The notes below the pieces were generated by a model, which searched no databases, had not been told where the DNA came from, and saw only the letters and a program-made list of their open reading frames with translations. 64,000 bases of DNA, taken from NCBI GenBank assembly GCA_937139605.1, contig CAKZQG010000002.1, positions 1 to 64,000 on the forward strand. Reading direction: 5' to 3'. A program made the position numbers and the translations under genes. Positions 8,542-15,749 of the stretch are shown here, in pieces; positions within the stretch are counted from its first letter, which is position 1, and each line of letters starts with the position of its first letter. The stretch comes from an uncultured bacterium (GTDB lineage Bacteria; DRYD01).

Positions 8542-9822
8542 ATGATCCCCCAAGATTTTATTGATACTTTTATAGAAGAATTAGGACAGGTAGCTTATGA
8601 TATATGCTTTAATTTATCTTCTACTACTTTAGATTTCAATTCTAAAGTTATAAAAATAATAACTAATGATAAATCTTTAAAAGATTGGATAGAAAATAAA
8701 TATGTACCTATAATTTCTGAGATACTTGAGAAAACATATGGAGAACATTGGAGGGTTGAATTGTTTTTAGATACCCAAGGGGAATTAGAAACAACAGAAT
8801 ATAATGAACAATTAAACCCATTTTTTACCTTTGAGAATTTTGTTGTAGGTAATAGTAATCAGTTTGCTTATGCGGCTTCATTAGCAGTAGCTCAAAAACC
8901 TGGAAAAACCTATAACCCATTATTTATTTATGGATCAACGGGATTAGGGAAAACCCATTTAATGCATGCTATCGGAAATTACTTAAGTCGTAAAAAAAAC
9001 ACTAAAAAAATAATATATATAAGTAGCGAAAAATTTGTTAATGATTTAATAAATTCAATAAAAGAAAAGAAAATAGAAGATTTTAGAAATAAATATAGGA
9101 AATCAGATTTAATATTAATAGATGATATCCAGTTTATAGTTGGTAAAGAAAGAACTCAAGAAGAACTTTTTCATACTTTTAATGAATTATATTTATCTAA
9201 TAAGCAGATAGTAATAACAAGTGATAGGTCTCCTAAGGATTTAGAAGGTATAGAAGATAGATTAAGATCTAGATTTCAGGGGGGATTAATTGCTGATGTG
9301 CAGTTACCTGATTTTGAAACACGTAAAGCCATTGTTAAGAAAAAACTAGAGAGATATGATATAGAATTAGAAGATAGCGTATTAGATTATTTAGCGCAGA
9401 ATTTCAGAGATAATGTTAGAGAATTGGAAGGAGCTCTTTTAAAAATAATCGCTTTTTCTGATATAGAAAATATAAAAAAGGTTTCACTAGATAAAGCAAA
9501 AGAAATTCTTAAGGATTTAATTGATAAAAATTCTCAAATAGATGTTGAAGATATCTTAGAAGTTGTTTTGAATTACTTTAATATTACTAAAGATGAATTA
9601 TTTTCTAATTCTAGAGAAAAGAAAATAGTTTATCCTCGACAAGTATTTACTTATTTATTAAGAGATATTTTAGGCTTACCTTTTAAAAATATTGGAAACA
9701 TTTTAGGGGGAAAAGATCATACTACCGTTATGCATGCTTATGAAAAAATTAATATTATGTTAGCTAGTCCTAAAGTATATAATGACATATACTCTATTAA
9801 GAGAATATTAAATAGAAATTAA
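8542..9822 (+). CDS. dnaA: chromosomal replication initiator DnaA
   Basis: DnaA binds DnaA boxes at the origin and opens it as an ATP-dependent oligomer. I place the start at ATG 8542 (426 aa, beginning MIPQDF), because the frame can be extended only into the tRNA. Domain I is short. The AAA+ domain has Walker A (GSTGLGKTH), Walker B (LILIDDIQF) and the sensor-II region RDNVRELEGAL. Domain IV ends with the DNA-binding signature GGKDHTTVMHAYEKI. No Shine-Dalgarno is visible; the purine-rich GGAGGT at 8501 is inside the tRNA and too far. After tRNA 3' processing the message would have only a 9-nt leader. dnaN does not follow; a PQ-loop gene begins 4 nt after the stop. I saw no cluster of TTATCCACA-like boxes nearby. 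Confidence 0.96.
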   Translation: MIPQDFIDTFIEELGQVAYDICFNLSSTTLDFNSKVIKIITNDKSLKDWIENKYVPIISEILEKTYGEHWRVELFLDTQGELETTEYNEQLNPFFTFENFVVGNSNQFAYAASLAVAQKPGKTYNPLFIYGSTGLGKTHLMHAIGNYLSRKKNTKKIIYISSEKFVNDLINSIKEKKIEDFRNKYRKSDLILIDDIQFIVGKERTQEELFHTFNELYLSNKQIVITSDRSPKDLEGIEDRLRSRFQGGLIADVQLPDFETRKAIVKKKLERYDIELEDSVLDYLAQNFRDNVRELEGALLKIIAFSDIENIKKVSLDKAKEILKDLIDKNSQIDVEDILEVVLNYFNITKDELFSNSREKKIVYPRQVFTYLLRDILGLPFKNIGNILGGKDHTTVMHAYEKINIMLASPKVYNDIYSIKRILNRN

Positions 9823-9826
9823 TATT

Positions 9827-10108
9827 ATGCTAGAGTTAAATGTAAAAAGCTTAATTGGATTAGTTGGGATGATTATATTGGTTAGTTCTTGGATACCTCA
9901 AACTATTGAAACTATTAAACTAAAAAAATGCCCCCTAAATATTAATTTCATTTTATTATATACTTTCTCTTCTTTATTATTAACTATTTATTCTTTTTTA
10001 ATAAAAGATCTTATTTTTTTGATACTTAATTTTTTAGCTTTTTTTCAAAGCTTTATTAATTTATATATAAAAATATTTTATGAAAAAAATAATATTAAGG
10101 AAGGATGA
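9827..10108 (+). CDS. PQ-loop (SemiSWEET-like) small membrane protein
   Basis: This 93-aa protein has three predicted membrane helices, and the first ends in the PQ-loop signature SSWIPQTIETIKLKKC. That is the size and layout of SemiSWEET half-transporters, which dimerise to move small sugars, or of related PQ-loop proteins. The C-terminus is a short Lys/Asn-rich tail. It starts 4 nt after dnaA and ends 6 nt before coaX, so it is part of that operon. The substrate is unknown; a lipid-A-type N-terminal (LAB_N) relative is the other option. Confidence 0.7.
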   Translation: MLELNVKSLIGLVGMIILVSSWIPQTIETIKLKKCPLNINFILLYTFSSLLLTIYSFLIKDLIFLILNFLAFFQSFINLYIKIFYEKNNIKEG

Positions 10109-10114
10109 AGTTAA

Positions 10115-11011
10115 ATGAATAAAGATAATCTTATAGACTTATTTATAGATATAGGTAATACTCATACTGTTTTTGGGATTTATAAAAATAATAATTCTGG
10201 TAGTTTAAATTTTCAAAATTTATTCAAAAATGATAAAATAAAAATAGATGAAATTGAATTAAAGAAGATTATTGAAAATATAGAAAATTCATTAATAGAA
10301 ATAAGATTTTCTACAAATACTATAGATACTGCTGACGATATATTTAATAAGTTAAGTACTTTTTTAAATTTGAATAATGTATATTTTTACGATAATAAAT
10401 ATTTTATAAATAAATGTGTTATTAGTTCTGTAGTCCCGCAAGTGAATTTTGTAATAGAAGATTTTATAAGAAAATATTTAAATTTAAATGAAGGTTTTTA
10501 TTTCTTAGAAGCTAATGATAATTTAGGGATTAATTGGAATACGGATAATTATAAGGAAATGGGTGCAGATAGAGTAGCTGATATCTTAGGAGCTTTAACT
10601 TTATTTAAAGATAATTTTATTATAATAGATTTTGGAACAGCTATAACTATTGATATAATTAAACAAAAAGCATATATAGGAGGTGCAATTTTACCAGGGT
10701 TTTTATTAAATATTAAATCATTATTTATTAATACAGCTAAACTTCCTATGGTTGAAATAAAACCAGCTAATAAATTGTATGATAACACTACTATTGGACA
10801 AATCCAAATAGGATGTGTTGATATACTTTGTAAAGGAATTAATTCCATTATTTCAGAATTATTAAAAGATTTTCAAGATTTTAAAATTATCCTTACAGGT
10901 GGGTTCTCCAATATCGTTAAAAATTTAGTTATTAATCATTTTGTTATTCATAAATTACAGTTTATTGGTATGAAATATTATGTAGAGATACTTAAAAGTA
11001 GAGTTAAATAA
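10115..11011 (+). CDS. coaX: type III pantothenate kinase
   Basis: CoaX phosphorylates pantothenate in the first step of coenzyme A synthesis. This 298-aa protein shows the ASKHA phosphate-1 motif DIGNTHT (residues 12-18), the GADRVADILGAL motif with its conserved Asp and Arg, the phosphate-2 motif IIDFGTAITID, and YIGGAILPGF. It is about 40 aa longer than many CoaX proteins because of an insert near residues 25-60. A good ribosome site (aaggaagga) precedes the start. It is cotranscribed with dnaA and the PQ-loop gene, with leuA following by 32 bp. Confidence 0.93.
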   Translation: MNKDNLIDLFIDIGNTHTVFGIYKNNNSGSLNFQNLFKNDKIKIDEIELKKIIENIENSLIEIRFSTNTIDTADDIFNKLSTFLNLNNVYFYDNKYFINKCVISSVVPQVNFVIEDFIRKYLNLNEGFYFLEANDNLGINWNTDNYKEMGADRVADILGALTLFKDNFIIIDFGTAITIDIIKQKAYIGGAILPGFLLNIKSLFINTAKLPMVEIKPANKLYDNTTIGQIQIGCVDILCKGINSIISELLKDFQDFKIILTGGFSNIVKNLVINHFVIHKLQFIGMKYYVEILKSRVK

Positions 11012-11043
11012 TATTTTATTATTAATAGGAGGTGTTTTTTTAT

Positions 11044-12204
11044 ATGGATAGAGTTTATATATTTGATACTACTTTAAGGGATGGGGATCAAACACCAGGG
11101 GTTTCTTTTACGTTAGAACAAAAATTAGAGATAGCAAAAGTTTTAGAAGAAATGAAAGTTGATATAATAGAAGCGGGTTTTGCAGCAGCTTCTGAAGGAG
11201 AATTTAATACTGTTAAAACTGTTGCTAAAGAAATAAAAGATTCTATTGTAGCTACTTTATGTAGAACTGTTGAAAAAGATATAGATTTAGGCTGGGAAGC
11301 TGTTAAATATGCACAAAACCCTAGAATCCACGTGTTTATCTCTACTTCCGATATACATTTACAATATATGATGAAAAAAACTAGAGAAGAAGTAATCCAG
11401 ATAACAGACGCTATGGTAAAGCATGCTAAGAAGTATTGCTCTAATGTGGAGTTTTCCGCACAAGATGCTACCAGAAGTGATGTGGATTTTTTATTAAAAG
11501 TAGTTAAAACGGCTGTTGATTCTGGTGCTACTACTGTTAACATCCCGGATACTGTTGGTTATATTACTCCAGCTGAGTATTATGAACTTATAAAAAAAGT
11601 TAAAGAAGTTGTAGAAGATAAAGCAATTATTTCTGTACATTGTCATGATGATTTAGGGATGGCTGTGGCTAATAGCTTGTATGCTTTAAAAGCTGGCGCT
11701 AGACAAGTAGAAGGAACAATAAATGGAATAGGGGAGCGTGCTGGTAATACCGCTTTAGAAGAAGTTATTATGGCTATTAAAGTTAGAAAAGATTATTATA
11801 ATCTTTATACTAATATAGATACTACTAAGATTTATAAAATTAGTCAATTAGTAAGTACTTATTCTGGGGTGCCTATCCAACCTAATAAATCTATTGTCGG
11901 ATTAAATGCTTTTAGACATCAATCGGGAGTTCATCAACACGGGGTAGTATCTAATAGATTGAACTACGAAATAATAGATCCAAAAGATATAGGATTAGAA
12001 AAAGGGGGAATTTTAGTTTTAAATAAAAATTCTGGAAGACATGGATTATTTGCTAAACTAAGAGAATTGGGCTATGAAGTCCCTTATAATCTAATGGAAA
12101 ATATATTTATAGAGTTTAAAAAATTAGCTGATTCTAAAGGGGAAGTTAAAGAACCAGATTTAATTAATTTAATGGAAAAATTTAATATAAAAATAAAAGC
12201 CTAG
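11044..12204 (+). CDS. leuA: 2-isopropylmalate synthase, short form
   Basis: This enzyme condenses acetyl-CoA with 2-oxoisovalerate in leucine synthesis. The HMGL-like TIM barrel starts with FDTTLRDGDQTPGV and has the metal-binding HCHDDLGMAVANS. The LeuA-type linker includes FRHQSGVHQHGV and NKNSGRHGL. I place the start at ATG 11044, behind the AGGAGG at 11027-11032; a GTG at 11032 overlaps that site and is rejected. At 386 aa it lacks the C-terminal allosteric domain of the usual 500-aa LeuA, so leucine feedback through that domain should be absent. A homocitrate or other Claisen synthase of the same family is possible. LeuD is encoded 17 kb downstream (29163). Confidence 0.88.
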   Translation: MDRVYIFDTTLRDGDQTPGVSFTLEQKLEIAKVLEEMKVDIIEAGFAAASEGEFNTVKTVAKEIKDSIVATLCRTVEKDIDLGWEAVKYAQNPRIHVFISTSDIHLQYMMKKTREEVIQITDAMVKHAKKYCSNVEFSAQDATRSDVDFLLKVVKTAVDSGATTVNIPDTVGYITPAEYYELIKKVKEVVEDKAIISVHCHDDLGMAVANSLYALKAGARQVEGTINGIGERAGNTALEEVIMAIKVRKDYYNLYTNIDTTKIYKISQLVSTYSGVPIQPNKSIVGLNAFRHQSGVHQHGVVSNRLNYEIIDPKDIGLEKGGILVLNKNSGRHGLFAKLRELGYEVPYNLMENIFIEFKKLADSKGEVKEPDLINLMEKFNIKIKA

Positions 12205-12265
12205 TATTTTTATTTATTTTATGATTTTTACTTATTAAATTGTTTATTAAATTATTTTTTATTTT

Positions 12266-13108
12266 ATGTTTTTTAAGAAATTATTATCTTCTTTGTTTAT
12301 ATCTCCTTTCGTTTTTATAATATTACTATTTCCAATCCTTTTTTTTAATAATTCAAAAAATAATAAAAAAATTAAATTTTATTTGCTGTTTGTTTTTTTT
12401 GTTATTTATTTTTTTAGTATAGATTTTGGAAAAAATTTAGTTTTTTATTATTTAGAAAAAGATTATATAAATTACAATGTAAAAAATTATATTTATAATC
12501 AAGAAAATAACGGAAATTTAAAGAATAAAAAAATAGATTTAGTAGTAATTTTAGCAGCTGGAGGAGATTATAAGTATCAATTATCAGAAGATTCTTATGA
12601 TAGATTAATATTAGGTTATTTAGTTTATAAGGTTTATGGTTGTGATATTTTTTTAAGTGGGGGTGCTATTTCTAATAACCCTAATCTAAAAATCCCTGTA
12701 TCTCAAATTATGAAGTTTTATCTTCTAAATTTTGGAGTTAATCCAAATAAAATTTTTGTAGATACTAAATCCTTAGATACTTTTCAAAATATTAAAAATT
12801 TACAAAAATTTTTAGATAATAAAAAATACCAAAATGTTTTAATAATTACTTCTTCTTATCATATTATAAGAACAAAATTATTATTAAAATATTTATTAAA
12901 AAATTATGAAAAGACAAAATTAAATTTTTATTTTCAAGGATGCTCTGTAAAATATACTAAATATTATGATATCTATTCTTTTATTCCTAGCTTTTATAAT
13001 CTCTATCTTTCTTTTGTAGGAATTAAGGAATATTTTGGAATATTATATTATTATATTTATTTTAATTGTTTTGTTAAAATTTTTAGAATAGATGATAAAA
13101 GTAAATGA
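12266..13108 (+). CDS. YdcF/ElyC-like DUF218 membrane protein
   Basis: This 280-aa protein has two N-terminal membrane segments (residues about 8-28 and 38-57) followed by a DUF218 domain. Recognisable blocks are LVVILAAGGDYK, DIFLSGGAI, VDTKSLDTFQNI and LIITSSYHIIRT, the typical family sequence of sugar/envelope-related ElyC, SanA and YdcF proteins. ElyC-type proteins are linked to envelope carrier lipid metabolism, but the biochemical role is unsettled. It lies 62 bp after leuA without a clear ribosome site, and may be in the same transcript. Family call is good; function is unknown. Confidence 0.8.
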   Translation: MFFKKLLSSLFISPFVFIILLFPILFFNNSKNNKKIKFYLLFVFFVIYFFSIDFGKNLVFYYLEKDYINYNVKNYIYNQENNGNLKNKKIDLVVILAAGGDYKYQLSEDSYDRLILGYLVYKVYGCDIFLSGGAISNNPNLKIPVSQIMKFYLLNFGVNPNKIFVDTKSLDTFQNIKNLQKFLDNKKYQNVLIITSSYHIIRTKLLLKYLLKNYEKTKLNFYFQGCSVKYTKYYDIYSFIPSFYNLYLSFVGIKEYFGILYYYIYFNCFVKIFRIDDKSK

Positions 13109-13317
13109 AGACTAAAATAATAATATACAAACTAATATTTTTAGGGTTTAATTTTTGGTTTTTATTATGTTAATTTTTTGTTAAATTTTATCAATTTTTT
13201 AATAAAATTAAGAATAAGTTTGTAAAAAAAGTGTTAAAAAATGAATAGTGTTTATTTATTTAAAAAAAAATTGATTATATATATATTGAAAAAACTAAAA
13301 AATGGAGGTGAATAAAA

Positions 13318-13956
13318 ATGTTTGGAATAGAATTTCCACTTAATTATCACTATAATAGAGAGGTAGGCCATTGGGTTCCTAATAGAGATGAACTAATTCA
13401 TAGGTTACTTGATAGAAGAAATGTAGGGGATATAGATTTCTATAGGGAAGCAAGAAGCGGTAGATTAAATAGGGATGAATTTACAGCTTTACAAATGTAT
13501 CAAGCTGAAACTGAAAAACTAAGAGCTAAATTTAGTGCTGATGGGGTATTAGATGCTAATGAAAGAAGAACACTAGAACAAAGACAAAGAGAGCTAGACA
13601 GATTATATAACACTTATGTAGGTGGGGATTATCATCCAAGATATCAAGTTGGAGGTTATAGGAACGGAGATAGAATGGATGCTGCTATAGATCAAAGAAT
13701 GATAAACCAATATGGAAGAATTTATGATGGAATAAGAAATGGGGAATTAACTTATAGGGAATACAATCATGTTGATAATAATTTAGAAGCAATATCAAGG
13801 TATAGGGGATATGCAGGAGCTTATGGTTGGAATTATAATCCTATGTATAAACCTTTAGTTCATAGTGCATTGGATTATAATAGCAATTTAATATATGATT
13901 ATAAACATAATTGGGAACGCCAATGGTTGAGATACTTTTTACCTGTTATAGCTTAA
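13318..13956 (+). CDS. small basic/acidic helical repeat protein of unknown function
   Basis: This 212-aa protein has no signal peptide. It contains two related helical modules: residues about 42-102 (with SGRLNRDE and SADGVLDANERR) and about 125-165 (with IDQRMINQYGRIYDGIRNGELTYRE, here split by description). The alternating 'GELT..E' and 'ADG.L...E' helical pattern resembles small proteobacterial proteins with DxDG-like calcium-type loops. Composition is very rich in Arg and Tyr and unlike its neighbours. The GGAGGTGA ribosome site immediately upstream and the strong terminator downstream suggest a highly expressed single-gene unit. I do not know its function; a metal-binding or structural role is only a guess. 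Confidence 0.75.
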   Translation: MFGIEFPLNYHYNREVGHWVPNRDELIHRLLDRRNVGDIDFYREARSGRLNRDEFTALQMYQAETEKLRAKFSADGVLDANERRTLEQRQRELDRLYNTYVGGDYHPRYQVGGYRNGDRMDAAIDQRMINQYGRIYDGIRNGELTYREYNHVDNNLEAISRYRGYAGAYGWNYNPMYKPLVHSALDYNSNLIYDYKHNWERQWLRYFLPVIA

Positions 13957-14006
13957 ATTATAGCTTAAACAAGTAGATTCTAAGCCAAGTTTTACAAGAA
14001 TATACA

Positions 14007-14040
14007 AAAGGGGAGGTTAATTTCCTCCCCTTTATTTTTA
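14007..14040 (+). terminator. strong rho-independent terminator
   Basis: A perfect 10-bp stem, AAAGGGGAGG with CCTCCCCTTT, has a 7-nt loop and is followed by a T-rich tail. It sits between the convergent 13318 gene and uppS and could serve both, since A-rich sequence precedes it on the other strand. Confidence 0.9.
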
Positions 14041-14763
14041 TTTACCTAATCTTCTTTCTCTTTTTTGGTAATCTAAAAGAGCATGGATATAATCTATTAA
14101 ACTAAAATCTGGCCATAATTTAGAAGAAAAATATAACTCTGTATATGCTAATTGATACAATAAAAAATTACTTATTCTGTATTCATTTCCAGTTCTTATA
14201 AGTAAATCTGGCTCACTAACTAGTAAATACGATTTTATTAGCTCCTCATTTATTTTATCTACTTCTATTTTATTTTGGATAATTCTTTTTACAGCTTGTT
14301 CAATATCATATTTTCCTGAATAATTTACCATAACATTTACTTTGATAATATAATCTTTAGAAGTTTCATTTTCCATTAATTCAAAGAGATTTAAAATTTC
14401 ATTTTTTATATTTGATTTATCTCCTATGAATTTGACATATATTTTATCTTCTTTTAATCTAGATAATTCTCTTTTTATAAGGTATTCCATTAAGTTAAAA
14501 ATAAATTCTACTTCTTTTTTATTACGTGCCCAGTTTTCTTTAGAGAAGGCAAAAAAAGATAGCTCCTTTATTCCTAAATATTTGGATAAATCTATAATGT
14601 TTTTAAAGATGTTAAATCCTTTTTGATGGCCTACATACGAAGGTAGATTTCTAATTTTAGCCCACCTTCTATTACCATCCATTATAAATGCAACATGATG
14701 CGGTAGTTTGTCCCTATTTATTAATTCTATCAGTTTTTCTAATTCGTTATCTATGGTTATCAT
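14038..14763 (-). CDS. uppS: undecaprenyl diphosphate synthase
   Basis: UppS makes C55 undecaprenyl diphosphate from isopentenyl and farnesyl diphosphates for cell-wall and polysaccharide carrier lipid. This 241-aa cis-prenyltransferase has the catalytic HHVAFIMDGNRRWA motif, GHQKG, FFAFSKENWARN, and the C-terminal EPDLLIRTGNEYRISNFLL and ELYF motifs. Length is normal. It is the last gene of a leftward run of eleven genes, 9 bp after the ATPase gene. No cdsA follows within the window. Confidence 0.96.
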   Translation of the reverse strand: MITIDNELEKLIELINRDKLPHHVAFIMDGNRRWAKIRNLPSYVGHQKGFNIFKNIIDLSKYLGIKELSFFAFSKENWARNKKEVEFIFNLMEYLIKRELSRLKEDKIYVKFIGDKSNIKNEILNLFELMENETSKDYIIKVNVMVNYSGKYDIEQAVKRIIQNKIEVDKINEELIKSYLLVSEPDLLIRTGNEYRISNFLLYQLAYTELYFSSKLWPDFSLIDYIHALLDYQKRERRLGK

Positions 14764-14772
14764 ATGTTATAA

Positions 14773-15297
14773 TTAATCGATATTAAAAATAACGAGGATA
14801 TTAGTACCTTTTTCAGAGGTATTAATATAAATTTTATTAGCTAAAGCGGAACATATACTAAAACCGTATCCTAAGGAATCTTCTTTTGAAGAATAAGTAG
14901 TAAGCGTTACATATGGAATTTTATCTAAATTTATTCCTTTCCCGTCATCATTGAATTCCATTACGATTATATTAGGAAATACGTTTATTGAGAATATGCC
15001 GCCATTAGCATGTTTTATCATATTTGTAGCTAACTCAGTAAACACTAATAAAATATTATATATTTTTTGAGGGTTATTTTTTAAGTGTTCTATATTTGAT
15101 ATAATTTTTTCTAAATTAGCTCTAACGTATGGAACATCAAAATCTTTTGATATATTTTCTTTAATTACAACTAATGAAGGATTTTTATTAATGAGATTAT
15201 GTTTTATTTCAATATATTCATCATATCTTACTAATTCTATTTTGCCTTCTGTTAGTTTATAAATTATTTCTTTTATTAACTTTATATTTGAATTCAT
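14773..15297 (-). CDS. anti-sigma-factor-type ATPase/kinase (RsbW/RsbT-like)
   Basis: This 174-aa protein has the GHKL ATPase fold of HATPase_c_2 proteins. The N-box is seen in FTELATNMIKHA, the G1 box in FNDDGKGI, and the G2 region in GYGFSICSALA. It is the length of RsbW, SpoIIAB or RsbT and lacks any sensor or HisKA domain, so it probably phosphorylates a partner protein or binds a sigma factor. No anti-anti-sigma (STAS) protein is adjacent. Instead, a roadblock-like protein starts 17 bp upstream, and the TPR and 940-aa proteins precede it. This suggests a partner-switch or small-GTPase-like signalling module; that is inference. Confidence 0.8.
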   Translation of the reverse strand: MNSNIKLIKEIIYKLTEGKIELVRYDEYIEIKHNLINKNPSLVVIKENISKDFDVPYVRANLEKIISNIEHLKNNPQKIYNILLVFTELATNMIKHANGGIFSINVFPNIIVMEFNDDGKGINLDKIPYVTLTTYSSKEDSLGYGFSICSALANKIYINTSEKGTNILVIFNID

Positions 15298-15314
15298 AGG
15301 TTTTAAGATTATTT

Positions 15315-15686
15315 TTAATAAGAATGAAAGACATAATCAAAAGCCATTTTAATGTATAATTCATTTATCCCTTTTGGATAAGTATTATCGTATAAAACAA
15401 CTAGGAAGATATCATCATTTTTTACTTCAATAAAATCAATAGTGTATTCTTCATATTCTAATTTAATTTTTTTTAGGTTTTTATCATTTATTAAATTAGA
15501 ATATTTAGAAGATTCTATTTTATAGCTCATGAATTTATCAATATAGTCTAAGGATAATTCCAATAAGTTTTGGAAATTATTAGCATTTTTAATAGCGGAT
15601 TCTATTACTTCACCTCCTGCTACCCTTGATATAACTAATGCTCCTATTATAGAGTCATTTTCTAATAAAGTTTCTAATTTTTCCAT
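15315..15686 (-). CDS. probable roadblock/LC7-domain protein
   Basis: This 123-aa cytoplasmic protein has the length and general alpha/beta layout of a roadblock/LC7 (MglB-like) protein. The N-terminal part reads IIGALVISRVAGGEVIESA, which matches the start of that fold (a helix, then a beta-hairpin with a Gly-rich turn). MglB-type proteins dimerise and regulate small GTPases. No MglA-type GTPase is encoded nearby. It is preceded by a 63-bp spacer with two overlapping hairpins (15703-15740). The fold call is moderate and rests on pattern only. Confidence 0.5.
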   Translation of the reverse strand: MEKLETLLENDSIIGALVISRVAGGEVIESAIKNANNFQNLLELSLDYIDKFMSYKIESSKYSNLINDKNLKKIKLEYEEYTIDFIEVKNDDIFLVVLYDNTYPKGINELYIKMAFDYVFHSY

Positions 15687-15702
15687 AGTTAATTTAGTAT
15701 TT

Positions 15703-15740
15703 TACCAGCTTATTTATATTCCGCTTAGCTGGTAGCGGAA
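15703..15740 (-). promoter_or_regulatory. two overlapping, mutually exclusive hairpins
   Basis: In the spacer between the 940-aa gene and the roadblock-like gene, TACCAGCT (15703-15710) pairs with AGCTGGTA (15727-15734). TTCCGCT (15719-15725) pairs with AGCGGAA (15734-15740). The two stems share bases, so only one can form at a time. On the transcribed strand the second stem ends in AAAATA. It resembles an attenuator or an internal processing site that sets the ratio between flanking genes. Confidence 0.45.
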
Positions 15741-15749
15741 CTTATATAA

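Noticed and set aside
11088-11543. A leftward 151-aa frame inside leuA
   Set aside because: It is the shadow of a highly conserved enzyme and shows no family features of its own.
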